Of a stretch of 64,000 nt of DNA, positions 1-11,587 are shown in pieces; within the stretch, counting starts at the first letter, position 1, and every line of letters starts with the position of its first letter. Source of the DNA: Moringa oleifera. Taxonomy: Eukaryota; Streptophyta; Magnoliopsida; Brassicales; Moringaceae. The notes under the pieces were generated by a model, which was not told the DNA's origin, made no database searches, and saw only the letters and a program-made list of their open reading frames with translations. A program made the position numbers and the translations under genes. The stretch covers positions 5,518,001-5,582,000 of the forward strand of contig JAJFZO010000087.1 in the NCBI GenBank assembly GCA_021397835.1. The letters run 5' to 3'.

Positions 1-761
1 GTACTTAATTTGTGTTTGTGATCTCTCTTTTCTGAGTTCTAGATCCTTCCAATGCTTGTTTCCAAAAAAAAAAAAAAAGAAGTGTGCAAATATGACTTTA
101 AATTCTCATTTACTGTACTATGATTAGTTGCTTTTAATGATATATTGGATTAAAAATTATATGAGATCTAACACATATAACCCTTTTTGGTGAGTTTTGG
201 GCCAATGAGCATATATTACATTATGCTCAATTTTCTTCTTTGTGTGTGTCATACATAGTTAATTTTTCTAGAACTTGCTTTGTTATACATGTCAAATCAT
301 TCCTTTGAAGAATTAGATGTACTTAATCATAAGGGTATTTAGGTGAAAACCATCTTCTTTAAAATATTCAGCCTCTTTCGAAAAGCCTACCATATTCATA
401 TACCCCTAGAGAGCCGACTTTGAGCCTTAGCCTTTTCTTTGGAATTTAACCTTGATACAAGTCATAATAACTATTCCTTTGATTTTTCTTTTTGAACCCT
501 GAATTGAAGGATTATATGAGCTTACTCATATAAAACTTTCACTTATCTTAGGAAAGATTGCAAAATATTAAGAATCAATGGTCCAAGTTATTAGAAAAAA
601 AAAAAGAAGAGATATGAGAAAGATTAAGAAACAAAAAAAAAAAGAAGAAAAAAAAACAAAAAAAAAGAATAAAAAAAACAAAAAAAAAAGAATAGAAAGA
701 TTGAGAAAAAAAAATGGTATAAATTCTCATTACTTGGATTTGCGCAATGTGATTGAAGCAA
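1..761 (+). mobile_element. Inverted fragment of Athila-type Gypsy internal region
   Basis: This stretch reads as the reverse complement of 14321-15088, which is the non-coding internal region near the 3' LTR of the Gypsy element at 12624-21192. The LTR that follows it (762-1944) points the same way as that element's LTRs, so this segment is inverted relative to its own LTR. An almost pure A/G tract (about 585-712) matches the C/T-rich tract at 14370-14500 of the other copy. That tract alone produces the lysine-rich open frame at 578-793, which I do not accept as a gene. No coding potential is seen. The rest of the element lies left of the window. Confidence 0.75.
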
Positions 762-1944
762 TTAAATTTCTAAATTCTTGCTCAAAATATTAAACTTGTA
801 GTATAGATGAGCAAGGTCGTTTCCACAAAGATTGGTTAGATTTATTTTTTTGCAAAATAAAATAAAAAAAAGGGGGTTTGAGGAGTTAAAAAAATAGATC
901 AAATAAGAATAACAGGAAAGGAAAAATTAATGTAATAAAGTATCCAGTCAAAGGTATAATTTCGGGTTTGATTTAGGAATTGATCATTGATGCAAAGATA
1001 AAAATCTCTTAATCTTCACTGAATTAGTTATGGTTGTTGGTACCACCTAACAACCTGTTTTTCCTTCTTTGATAACCAGGATACGATCTCTAATTATTTC
1101 TCTTATCAATAAATAACCCTAGATACGATCTTAGGATTTAATTTATCAATAGCATTAAGAATTAGAAAAACTACCAATTCTAGCCAATAAACACATATGT
1201 AGGTTTATTTAAACTAGATTATTTATCTTCATAACATAATTTGAAAATCTCTTTTGTAATCAACTATGTTATTTACTACTTATATTAGAACACTTAAACA
1301 ATTACGGATTTAAAGTTCTAAATAGTAACCTATTATTTTGATGATTAAACAAAGGGCTCTTTTTGTTGCAATCAACCAAAATAATATTTTCAATAAGCAT
1401 AGAAGATAAATAAACAATGAAGAAATAAAGAACAAATAAAATCAGTTAGATCTCACAATTCTGAAGAATCAAACCCTTGATTATCCTTTGCCTGGAAGAG
1501 ATGTTTAGCAATCCATGAAAAGAAAAAGATCTACGAAAAAAAGAAAGTAAATAATAAACTCTGGATGTTCCTTTGAAGGAACTACCTCCCCTTTATATAA
1601 TAATCCTTAAACAAAATAACCTATTTTAACTAGGACTCTTAAAGATAAAGATAAAGATAAAATTCTACAATTGCTTTTTAAATAAAAGATAAAGTCTTGG
1701 TTCGGTGAAATTCCAATGTTATTGGGAGTCTCAGCGCCTTATCCAAAGACATCTTCTAATTCATCCACATCTCTTAGGAATCCAACTTTATATCTTCAAA
1801 TAATGAATTTGAGTCCATCTTAGTTGATTTCCTCAATCCACCCTATTAAATATAAAACATAGTCAAAATCCAAGATTTAATCATTTATAACCAATAAAAT
1901 ATGGAAAAATATAATAATATATATGATTATTATGCATTCTATCA
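762..1944 (-). repeat. Athila-type LTR, truncated at one end (LTR C)
   Basis: This aligns along its length with the two LTRs at 12624-13832 and 19989-21192, in the same direction. It ends at the same TCTATCA terminus but lacks roughly the first 30 bases, including the TG end, which are replaced by the inverted internal segment to its left. On its right it abuts viral ORF2 sequence at 1945, so the parent element inserted into endogenous virus copy A. No target duplication can be tested because the other end of the element is outside the window. Confidence 0.8.
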
Positions 1945-2105
1945 GGTCTAATGGGACATAATAAAAAAAAAGGTTCCTTGTATTAACTTGCTTGTTTTTT
2001 AGGAGCTTTACTGGCCTATGTCTTTTTCTATTAATGCATAAGACTCTAGAGTTATAGGAGAAGTCTTTGGTAAGCGAGCGATTTTTTAATAAGGGTCCCT
2101 ATCAC
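1945..2105 (-). pseudogene. Caulimovirid ORF2, 5' fragment (copy A)
   Basis: Read on the minus strand, this matches the first ~50 codons of viral ORF2 as seen at 27850-28006 and 9979-10140. The start codon position has ATA in place of ATG, and the frame is cut at 1945 by the Athila-type LTR. The function of ORF2 is unknown. The fragment is non-functional. Confidence 0.75.
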
Positions 2106-2640
2106 TCTTTCTTTTTCTCTATTTTCTCTCGTAGAAATTTCCTAGTTAAAAAAATCTAGGATGAAGTTATTATTTTCTTTATTAAATTCAATACTAAAAT
2201 CAAATATTAACAAAATTGCTTGCCATCTCGCAAATATTTGTTTTGATACTAAATTTTAAACATTTTTTTGCAAAACTTCTTTACCTGCTTTGTAAGTGAT
2301 TTTTAAAATAAAATTCTATTATATAAATCATCTTGAATTTTAAAATATATAAAACTATTGATAATGTTTCTTTTTTTTATCGTAGAGTAATTTTCTTGGC
2401 TTGTGACCATATTTCAAAGCAATATCTAACTATTTGTTCTTGGTTTTGAATTTTTTAGGTAAGAATTCCTTCATATCTTAAATCTGATGCATCAATTTGT
2501 ACTATTAATGATGCTTTTGGATTGGGTATTCCTAAACAAGGCAATTTTCACTTTTTTCTTTAGTATTCTTACTGTAGTTGTCATTTCATCAGTCCACCAT
2601 GGAATATTCTTTCTTAACCTAGTGAATAATGGCTTACTGT
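2106..2640 (-). pseudogene. Caulimovirid reverse transcriptase C-end and RNase H fragment (copy A)
   Basis: The minus-strand translation shows the RT connection region and the start of RNase H (a TDAS-like segment near 2480-2500), matching 28045-28570 and 5330-5780. Frameshifts and stops are present. At about 2640 the homology jumps directly to sequence from the movement/coat protein border. The polymerase palm, the protease and most of the coat protein are therefore deleted, about 3.5 kb relative to copy D. Confidence 0.8.
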
Positions 2641-3842
2641 GCTATTTTTGTAATAAATTTCTCTAATTTCTTGTCTTTTTTCTTTTGAATACATTGGCAT
2701 AAACTATTCTATTTTTTGTTTAGTTTCTTTTGAATTGAAATCTTTTTTCAACAATTCCTTGTCTATGCTAAATCTTATCATCATCGCATTCAATTGGGAC
2801 TCATAATCCCTCATCTTTGAATAAGATAGAGATGGGTGATTAGTCTAAATTCTTAAGATTGTATGATCCCAATCTACCATACTTTCTGATGGTTGAATAG
2901 TTGTTCATCCCTTTATTGGATCCAAATCTAAAATCATTCTTTTTGATATACTACTTGAGATGGATGATCTTGCAGGAGTGATTTATTCTATTCTAGTTCT
3001 AGGTTCTCTCATAGGTGCAAATCTTAATAAAACATTTTCATCTAGTTATTGCTTTATCCTTGACACCTTTGTTGTTTTAATCTCTTTTAGGGGTTGATAC
3101 TAGTTAGTTTTCAATCGCTAAAAAAAGTTAATTATGACCATTTTATCAACTTTGGTACCATAGTATTGGCATGTTGGTTATTGACTTCTAATAACAATGT
3201 TTCCCCGAGTTTTGAAACTTTTTGTGAACCTTATAATATATTCTATAAACTAATGTCATTCCTCTCATCTTAACTTTAACTTCTAGTTTTTTTTTTTTTG
3301 TTTAGATTTTAAGGGTGAGTACATCTAGTATGTGGGAATCTTGTAAATCTACTAAAAAGTTTAAGTAACAATTAAAGTGTACTAGACCATTTGCTAAGTT
3401 GGACTATATTATTGCTAACAAGGAGTTTGAAAACTTTAAATGCCTAGTCTGTCATAGACACAAAAGTATTGGAATGTCTAATCCTAACCTGTATAAAGAT
3501 TTTATGACTACTTGGACCAATCCTCTGTATGTCGGTGTGTGTTTTCTTATTGTATTCCTATTACATAATTGGACTATTTGATTTTTGTTATTAATTGATA
3601 TTGTTTTTCCATAGTTTTTATTGAGTAGTCTTGTTTTTATTCAAAAGATCCTACTTGATATATAAATTTAATATCCTGCTTAGATATTGATTAGTTTCAT
3701 AATTTGTTGTATTTATTTCTTGACTATTTGCAAAGTCTTCTGTATTTTGGTCATATTCTAAATCATTATCATTACTGATAGATGGTAACTCACTTGGTCA
3801 TAACCTTAGTAATCCTAAAACTTTTCTAATTAAGTTGGACAT
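2641..3842 (-). pseudogene. Caulimovirid ORF1 N-terminal part: movement protein and coat protein start (copy A)
   Basis: The minus strand aligns with 12204-12618 plus 21198-22000 (copy C/D) and with 32170-33380 (copy E). The putative ORF1 start ATG is at 3842-3840 and is followed by an in-frame TGA at codon 15 (3800-3798). Many later stops occur. Family knowledge puts a 30K-type cell-to-cell movement protein at the N terminus of such polyproteins. I infer that role from position and cross-copy conservation, not from a motif I can point to. The segment also preserves the uninterrupted form of the site where the Gypsy element landed in copy C (near 3450). Confidence 0.65.
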
Positions 3843-4009
3843 TTGAAAGTAATAATAAGTGTATGGTTTAACCTTTCACACTATCGAAACCACCTCATGA
3901 GGACCACCTTTCAATCTCACCAACAGTCTCTAGAGCTAACCAACGCTAGTGTTTGGATTAATCCTAAGAACAATATTATCTCTTCTTATGTTTTACTTAA
4001 TTAGAAATT
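3843..4009 (-). other. Viral leader between primer site and ORF1 (copy A)
   Basis: Minus-strand sequence equivalent to 12043-12203. It joins a plus-strand copy head-to-head at about 4009, in the AT-rich stretch where both arms approach the primer binding site. Confidence 0.6.
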
Positions 4010-4022
4010 TGGTATAAGAGCC
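4010..4022 (+). other. Viral minus-strand primer binding site, tRNA-Met type (copy B)
   Basis: TGGTATAAGAGCC differs at one base from the complement of the plant initiator tRNA-Met 3' end used by Caulimoviridae. It is followed by about 25 bases of leader before the sequence jumps to the protease C-end at about 4046. Confidence 0.7.
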
Positions 4023-4045
4023 ACATTAATTCTAAGCAATTTTAA

Positions 4046-5780
4046 TTAATACCAACATAATATTATGAAAAAAAATCAAAAAAATCATGTGGGGCCAATG
4101 GAGCTAGACTTTATATAACATATTGCATAAAAACCCCTTTTGTATTAGTAAAAGACATTCAACAAGGAATAATAATAGGAATACCATTTTTAACATAAAT
4201 TTACCCTTTATTAGTAAATCCAAAAGGGTTACATTCAGAAGGATTAAGACAACCTATTACTTTTAGATTTATAACCTCGCTAACAAATGGAGAATTAAAC
4301 TTGTTATGAGAAGATTTAATCCAAAAGCATATAAGAATAATACAAAATAAAAAGGTCCATATAGGATATCTTTAAAGAGAAGTTCATTACCAAAGAATAG
4401 AACAATAATGGCGAAATCCCAAAATACAAGATAAGAGAAGAAAAGAAAAAAAAAAAGATATCAAGAAGAGGTATGTGCAAACATACCTAATGCCTTTTGA
4501 GAAAGAAAAAGGCATGTAGTATAGCTACCTTATGAAGAAGACTTCTATGAAAAACAAATCCTAATAAAAGTAAGGCCCGTTCAAATGAATAAAGAACTCC
4601 TAGAATATTGTGAAAAAAAAATCCACGAATTATTAGAAAAGAAGTTAATTAGGCCAAGTAAATCCCCGTGGAGTTGTTTTGCCTTTTATGTATATAAAAA
4701 TGCTAAGATAGAATGAGGGATACCTAGATTAGTTATCAATTATAAGCCATTACATAAAGCTCTTAAATGGATAAAATATCACATCCCTAATAAAAGAGAC
4801 CTTATTAGCAAATTATATGAAGTCTTAATTTTCTCAAAATTCGATATGAAGTCAAGATATTGGCAAATACAAATTATTAAAGAAGATAGATATAAAACTA
4901 CCTTTGACGTACCCTTTGGGCATTATGAATAGAATGTTATGTCATTTGGATTAAAAAATGCTCAATCCAAGTTTTAAAACATCATGAATGAAATATTCAA
5001 CTCTTATGCATCATTCATAATAGCACAAATAGACGATGTATTAGTATTTGCGGACTCAATAGATCAACATTTTAAGCACATACAAAATTATTTAAGTATA
5101 GTAAAGCAAAATAGGCCAATAATATCAGCTAGGAAAATAGAGTTATTTCAAACTAAAATAAGATTCCTAGGATTTGAAATATTTAAGGGAACAATAACCC
5201 CTATTACTAGGGCCATAGAATTTTCAAGTAAGTTTCCTGATAAGATAAAAGATAAACCTAATTACAAAGATTTTTAGGATGTGTAAATTATATATTAGAC
5301 TTTATTTCACATCTTAGATAGATCAGTAAACCATTATTCACTAGGTTAAAAAAAACCCTTTAGCATGGACTGATGAAATGATAACTGCAGTAAGAATACC
5401 TTGTTTTAGAACACCCAATCCAAAAGCATTATTAATAGTACAAACTGATGCATCAAATTTAGGATATAGAGGCACAAAATTAAGGACCATGAAAGCATAG
5501 ATAGATATTACTTTCGGATTTAGTCAAAAGCCTAGAAAAATTACTCTACAATAAAAAAGGAATATTGTTAATAGTTTTATGAATTTTAAAATTTCAAAAT
5601 AATTTATACAATAAAACCTTTTTAAAAAAAATTTGACTGTAAAATGACCAAAGAAGCTTTGCAAAAGGACATTCAAAATTTAGTATCAAAACAAATATTT
5701 GTCAAATGACAAGCAATTTTGTCTGTATTTTATTTTTGTATTCAATTTATTAAAGTAAATGATAACTCCAAATCAAATTT
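4046..5780 (+). pseudogene. Caulimovirid protease C-end, reverse transcriptase and RNase H (copy B)
   Basis: Plus-strand remnant of the enzymatic part of ORF1. Translated pieces follow the order seen in copies D and E: protease tail (about 4046-4080), RT fingers and palm (about 4560-5280), connection (about 5280-5420) and RNase H (about 5430-5780). The longest open piece is 4984-5277. The palm box reads Q-I-D-D (5026-5037) where copy E keeps Y-I-D-D, so even this core is altered. At least five stops and several frameshifts interrupt the rest. The 5' part of ORF1 is absent, replaced by the primer site and a short leader. Clearly inactive. Confidence 0.85.
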
Positions 5781-5789
5781 TTTAACTAG

Positions 5790-7387
5790 AAAGGGTGATT
5801 AGGACCCCTACCAAAAAGCTAACTTCCTTACCTAAGATCTTTCTTAGAACTCTAGACTTTTATGCATTAAAAGAAACAGCAACAGGTCAATCAAGTTCCC
5901 CAAGAAAAGGCAAATCAATGTAAGGAACCTTTTTTTATTATGCGCCATTAGACCCCATTTATGCTGACGCATTAATAGTAAAATCCAATAAACCGATAAT
6001 TTCATATTTTCTAACAGTAAGACCATTTACCTATTCCAATCTAATCCTAAAACAAGAAACCTCTACTGTAAAACAAGAAATCCATTATATCCTTAAAGAC
6101 ATCCTACTACCTATCGACTATACATACATCGTAGCAGGAGTGGAAAACGAAAATATATCCATTCCTCACCTCATTAAAAGAACTTTTCTGCTTGGATTTC
6201 ATTACATTATAGATAATCCTCATAAAACCCAACAGTTTTATGAGTTTATCCTTATGGATATCAAGTCAGTAGATATTACCTATAATGAAGACAAGAGTGA
6301 TCCATTGAAGATCGCTTACTCTAAATGTAGAATCAAAGGTTATCTCTAAGCAACCGTAGAACCAAAATTTATTTACATCAAAATGTTTTTCACCAAAATT
6401 TGTACCACAAGCTTACAACTAGTAGTGTGGTACAAAGCATGCTTAATTAGAAAATCTAATCATTCGTGATTTTTTTATGTTGAATAGAATTGTCCAAAAA
6501 TATTTTTGAACTAGTTTTCAGAATGGCGATTTTATATGAGGAGTCTTTCCGATATTCCTCCTCCAATTGTTTTGCAAGGATTTAAAGAATTTTTAAAAAG
6601 AATCAATATCTTGGAAAAAATACAGTTTTTAATGTTCACATTAGTCTTTATTGTGCCATGGATATTTTACTGGGAATATATAGTAATCCAACAATTATCA
6701 ATCTCATACAATAAGACTCTTGCAAGGCAAATTAGAATTAAATGGAAGAGTTTGCTCAAGATAGAATTAGCAGAGGCACCAATAGTACTCAAGTGGCTGG
6801 TAAAAAATCTGAACAACACTAACTAAGCCACACAAGCTCAATTTTTCATATCAAAAAACAAAATTCAGTGTGACTTATTTTCGGCATCAAAAAGAAAGGA
6901 ATATAAATAAAAGCTGAAACAAGCATTATCTTAACTGACAAGTGACTTAGAAGAAGATGAAGACAAAGAACCGATAGAAAGTACATCTTCATCAGTAGAC
7001 CCATATGGAGGATAGATGTCACAAGACTTATTTCAATTCTAAAAGGAAGAAACAGCTCAAAAGAAGAGACTTCGATAAAGTAAGGAAATCAAGACAGCCC
7101 ACCTCCCAATAACTCAAAAATAGATATGAAGATAAGAAGAAAAGATTCTAAGGCAATTTAATAAAGCAAGCAAATCAAAACAGCTCATGCAAAAGTAGAA
7201 TTTAAGATAAGATCAAGGAATAAAAAGATTCAAGGACAAAGCAAGCAAATCAAGATAACCCACTAAAAAAAAAGTCAGATCAAGCAAATCAAGACAGCTC
7301 ACCCAAAAACAAAGTAAGATCAAGAAAATCAAGACAGCTCATCCAAAAGTAGAGTTCAAGATAAGATCAAGGAAGAAGAACCCATGA
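5790..7387 (+). pseudogene. Caulimovirid ORF2 (tandem unit 1, copy B)
   Basis: This follows the RNase H end, as in copies D and E. Recognisable blocks are a P/S-rich N terminus (about 5800-5900), a conserved central block (open at 6140-6349, with a NEDKSDP-like motif), a second conserved block (6536-6826) and a lysine/glutamine-rich C-terminal repeat region (about 7080-7380). The start codon is lost (ATT in place of ATG) and stops separate the blocks. The terminal TGA (7385-7387) sits 9 bases before a TATA box. The product's function is unknown. By position it could be a virion-associated or nucleic-acid-binding protein, but nothing in the sequence proves that. Confidence 0.7.
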
Positions 7388-7396
7388 GTTATTCTC

Positions 7397-7403
7397 TATA
7401 TAA
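7397..7403 (+). promoter_or_regulatory. TATA box of viral pregenomic-RNA promoter (unit 1)
   Basis: TATATAA in the context CTC-TATATAA-GCAAGAAG. The same box occurs at the same place after ORF2 in U2 (as TGTATAAG), U3, E and F. In Caulimoviridae the 35S-like promoter lies upstream of the primer site; here the spacing in U3 is about 440 bases. Assignment is by position and conservation. Confidence 0.65.
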
Positions 7404-7885
7404 GCAAGAAGTAAGAGATATGAGGCAGTTCAAATTCTAGTCTCTAAATCCCCACTAGAAAATAATTTGTATGAGCAAATTATTCTTGCTTTAGAAACTT
7501 GAAGATAGATAGTGGAAGACCTTTTGTAAGTATATTATCAATATCAATAAATAATTTCAATATTTTATTTTTATGTTTTAATAATCCTTATTTTAAAATA
7601 TTATTTTGATTATAGTATCAAGATTTAATCTCTTAAGTATATTGATGGAAACCTAGATAAAAATTTACATGGCTATCTCGAATAAGGGTTATATCGATTA
7701 GTACTTGGGTATAACAATTTACGTACAGGAGAGAGGTCCGTATTGATACTTATTGTACTATTCTAATTTCACTATTGTTTTACGATTCATATGTTTTTAT
7801 ATTAGTATAATTTTACTGTTGTTTTACTATTCACATGTTTTTATATTAGTATTAATTTTTACTAAAGCCTATACTTAAATAGCAA
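7404..7885 (+). other. Viral non-coding region after promoter (unit 1)
   Basis: Non-coding sequence from the TATA box to within a few bases of where the primer site should be. An AATAAA at about 7545 could serve as a poly(A) signal, but it is not kept in the other copies. The region ends at junction J1, where it continues into RNase H tail sequence instead of the primer site. Confidence 0.6.
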
Positions 7886-7975
7886 ATAATTTTGTCAGTA
7901 TTTGATTTTAGTATTGAATTTATGAAAGAAGATAATAACTTTACCCTAGATTTCTTAACTAAGAAATTTCTACAA
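7886..7975 (+). pseudogene. RNase H C-terminal tail (tandem unit 2)
   Basis: About 30 codons equivalent to 5700-5790 and 25860-25957, ending in a DFLT-like motif. They are fused directly to the viral non-coding region. The fusion point lies in sequence shared by both sides (AGCAA-TTT), with three extra bases. Confidence 0.75.
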
Positions 7976-7994
7976 GGGAAAGCAGAAAAAAAAA

Positions 7995-9396
7995 TGACAG
8001 GGACCTTTTATTAAAAAGTCGCCCTCCTTACATAAGACCTCTCTTAAAACTCTAGAATCTTATGCATTAAGAAAAACATAAATAAGTCAATTAAGTTCCT
8101 AAAGAATAGGCAAGTCAACTTACGTCAATGCATTAATAACAAAATCTAATAAATCAATAATTTCATATTTTCTAGAAGCAAGACCATCTACCCCTTCCAC
8201 TCCAATCCCAAAATAGAAAACTTCAATTACAAAACAAGAAACCCATTACATCATTAAAGACATCCTACTACCTATCAATTATACAGACATCCTAGTAGGA
8301 GTGAAAAACGAAAACATATCCATTCCCCACCTCATGAAAAGGACTTTTTTGCTTGAATTTCATTACATCACAAACCATCCTCACAAAATCGAGCAGCTCT
8401 GTGAGTTTATCCTTGTGGATGCCAAGTCAACAGTTATTACCCATAATAAAGACAAGAGTGATCCATCAAAGATCACTAACTTTAAATGTAGAAAGAAAAG
8501 GTTATCACTGAGCCACAGTAAAACCCAAATTTATTTACATCAAAATATTTTTTGATAAAAATTTGCACCATAAGCTTACAACTATCAAGATTATAAAAAT
8601 GCATGGTACAATGCACTCTTAATTAGAAATTATGATCATTCATGATTTTTTCATTTTGATTGAAATTGTCCAAAAATATTTTCTAATTGGTTTTCAGAAT
8701 GGTGGTTTTATATAGGAGTCTTCTTGATATTCTTTCACCAACTATTTTACAAGGACTTAAAGAATTTTTAGAAAGAATCAATATATTTTAAAAAAATACG
8801 GTTTTAATGTTCATAGCAACCTTTACTGTGCCATGGATATTTTGTGGGAATTATACAATATTTCAACAATTATCAGTCCTATACAACAAGACTCTCGCAA
8901 GATAAATCAAAATTAAATGGTGGAGTTCATTTAAGATAGAATTATTATAGGCACCAACAGTACTTGAATGGCCAGCAAAAAATCTAGATAAAACTAACCA
9001 AGCCGCACAAGCTTAATTTTTCATATCAAAAAGCAAAATTTTGTATGAGTTATCTTTGGCATCATTAAGAAAGGAGTATAAGTAAAAGTTAAAACAAGCG
9101 TTATCTCAACTAGGAAGTGATTCAGAAGAAGATAAAGGACCCACAGAAAGTACATCTTCATCAGTAGACCCATATGGAAGATAGATGTCATAAGACCCAT
9201 TTCAATTATAAAAGCAAAAAATAGCTCAAAAGAAAAGATTTCGAAAAAGTAAAAAAATCAAGATAGTTCACCTAAAACAAAGTAAGATTAAGCAAAAATC
9301 AAGATAGCTCACTCAAAAACAAAGTAAGATCTAGAAAATCAAGACAACTCGTCCAAAAGCAGAGTTTAGGAAAAGATGAAGGAACAAAAAGCATGA
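7995..9396 (+). pseudogene. Caulimovirid ORF2 (tandem unit 2)
   Basis: Second direct copy of ORF2, about 10-15% different from units 1 and 3 by eye. The N-terminal part is shortened by a deletion around 8110-8120. The central block is open at 8301-8555 before a frameshift, and the C-terminal basic region ends at TGA 9394-9396. No ORF1 accompanies this unit apart from the RNase H tail. Confidence 0.7.
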
Positions 9397-9870
9397 GTTA
9401 CTCTCCCTGTATAAGCAAGAAGTAACAAAGAGGAGGCAATTCGAATTCTAGTCTTTAAATCCCTACTAGAAAATATTTTGTACGAGCAAATTCTTCTTGT
9501 TTTACAAATTTAAAGATATATATTGGAAGACCTTTTGTAAGTACATTATCAATATCGATATCTAATTTCAATATTTGATTTTCATGTTTTAATAATCCCT
9601 CTTTGAAAATATTATTTTGATTATAGTATCATTATTTAATCTCTCAAGTATATTGATGGAAACCTAGATATAAATTTCGATGGTCATCCTGAATGAAGGT
9701 TATATTGATCTATATTTAGGTATAACAATTCATGTAAAAAAGAGAGGCCCATATTAATACTTATTCTACTATTCTAATTTCACTGTTGTTTTACTATTCG
9801 TATGTTTTTACATTAGTATAATTTTATTGTTGGTTTACTACTCATAACTTTTTATATTAGTATTAATTTT
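9397..9870 (+). other. Viral promoter and non-coding region (unit 2)
   Basis: Equivalent of 7388-7860. The TATA box has decayed to TGTATAAG (9409-9416). It ends at junction J2 near 9870, about 25-35 bases earlier than unit 1 does. Confidence 0.6.
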
Positions 9871-9957
9871 TGAGTACTTTATTTTAGTATTGAATTTATT
9901 AAAGGAGATAATAACTCCATTCTAGATTTTTTTAACAAAGAAATTTTTATAGGAAAA
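9871..9957 (+). pseudogene. RNase H C-terminal tail (tandem unit 3)
   Basis: Short remnant of the RNase H end fused to the preceding non-coding region at J2. It is equivalent to 7890-7975. Confidence 0.7.
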
Positions 9958-9978
9958 AACAAAGAAAATGAAAGAGTG

Positions 9979-11578
9979 ATGGGGACCCTATCAAAAAGCC
10001 GCCCTTCTTACCAAAGAGCTCTCCTAGAACTCCAGAGTCTTATGCATTAAAAAAAAAAAAACAGAAATATGTTAATCAAGTTCCCAAAGAAAAGGTAAGT
10101 GAACACAAGGAACCTCTTCTTATTATGCCCCATTAGATCCCATTCATGTTGATGCATTAATAGCATAATCTAATAAACCAATAATTCCATATTTTTTAGC
10201 AGGACGACCATTTTCCCCTTTCACTCTAATCCCAAAACAGGAAACCTCTATTACAAAACAAGAAACCCATTATATCCTTAAAGACATCCTACTACCTATC
10301 AACTATATAGACATCCCAACAAGAGTAGAAAACGAAAACATATCCATTCTTTACCTTATCAAAAGGACTTTTTTGCTTGGACTTGATTACATTATAGACA
10401 ATCCTCATAAAATCCAACAGTTCTATGATTTTATCCTTGTGGATACCAAGTCAGTAGATATTACCCATAATGAAGATAAGAGTGATGCATCCAAGATCAC
10501 TTACTCCAAATGTAGAATCAAAAAGGTTATTACTGAGCAACAATGGAACCAAAATTTATTTACATTAAAAAAATTCATAAAAATTTATACTGCAAGCTTA
10601 TAACTACTAGGATTATAAAAAACGTGATATAATGCTTTTTTAATTTGAAATTCTGATCATTCATGGTTTTTTCATTTTGATTGGAATCGTCAAGAAATAT
10701 TTTTCAACTGATTTTCAAAATGGTGGTTTTATGTAGGAATGTTCCCGATATTCTTCCTCTAATTGTTTTACAAGGACTTAAGAAAATTTCAAAAAGAATC
10801 AATATCTTGAAAACATAGAGTTTTTAATGTTCATAGTAGTCTTCGTTATGCCATGGATATTTTGCTAGGATTATACAGTAATCCAACAATTACTAGTCCT
10901 ATACAACAAGACTCTTGCAAGACAAATTAGAATTAAATGGTAAAGTTCATTAAAGACAAAATTAGGAGAGGCACAATAGTACTCGAGCGGCTAGCAAAAA
11001 ATCCCACCAAAACTAACTAAGCCATACAAGCTCAATTTTTTAGATTAAAAAGTAAAATTTTGTATGTCTTATCTTTAGTGTCATTAAAAAATCAATACAA
11101 ACAAAAGCTGAAACAAGCATTATCTTAACTGAAAAATGACTCAGAAGATGATGAAGAACCAACAAAAAATACATTTTTAATTAGCAGATCCATATAGAGG
11201 ATCGATATCATAAGACCCATTTCAATTATAAAAGCAAAAAATAGCTCAAAAGAAGAGATTCTGACGAAGCAAGAAAATCTAAACAACTCACCTCACAATA
11301 ACCCAAAAGTGGATCTTAAGATAACAAGAAAATATTCCAAGCCAGTCTGGCAAAGCAAGCAAATTAAGATAGCTCACTCGAAAGCAAAATTCAAGATAAG
11401 GTCAAGGAATAAAAAAAAATTCGAAGACAAAGCAAGCAAATCAAGATACCTCAGCCAAAAACAAAGTAAGATTAGGCAAATCAAGATAGCTCACGATAAA
11501 CAAAGTAAGATCAAACAAATCAAGATAACTCATCTAAAAGCAGAGTTCAAGGCAAGATCAAGGAAGAAGAACCCATGA
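9979..11578 (+). pseudogene. Caulimovirid ORF2 (tandem unit 3)
   Basis: The most complete ORF2 copy on the plus strand. ATG is at 9979 and the final TGA at 11576-11578, so the ancestral product would have been about 530 residues. The central block is open at 10373-10603. The region 10604-11300 aligns to 6536-6826 and 26736-27400 but has stops. The C-terminal part (open at 11309-11578) is very rich in K, Q, S and I and contains a repeated short motif. No known domain is recognised. Broken by several frameshifts. Confidence 0.7.
11350..11560 (+). repeat. Imperfect ~36-bp repeats in ORF2 C-terminal region
   Basis: The core GCAAATCAAGATAGCTCA recurs four to five times at intervals of about 36 bases (often with a neighbouring CAAAGTAAGATCAA), encoding a basic SK-I/R-QIK-IAH-like peptide. 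Related arrays occupy 7150-7350, 9230-9370, 26620-26780 (reverse) and 33830-34020. Confidence 0.65.
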
Positions 11579-11587
11579 GTTACTCTC

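Noticed and set aside
578..793. Lysine-rich open frame of 71 codons
   Set aside because: It is a translation of an A/G-only tract inside an inverted retrotransposon segment; the matching tract at 14370-14500 is non-coding.
762..1944. Solo LTR
   Set aside because: It lacks one terminus and is joined to internal Athila-type sequence, so it is part of a rearranged element and not a clean solo LTR.
7540..7552. AATAAA as a viral poly(A) signal
   Set aside because: Present in unit 1 only; the aligned positions of other units and copy E do not keep it.
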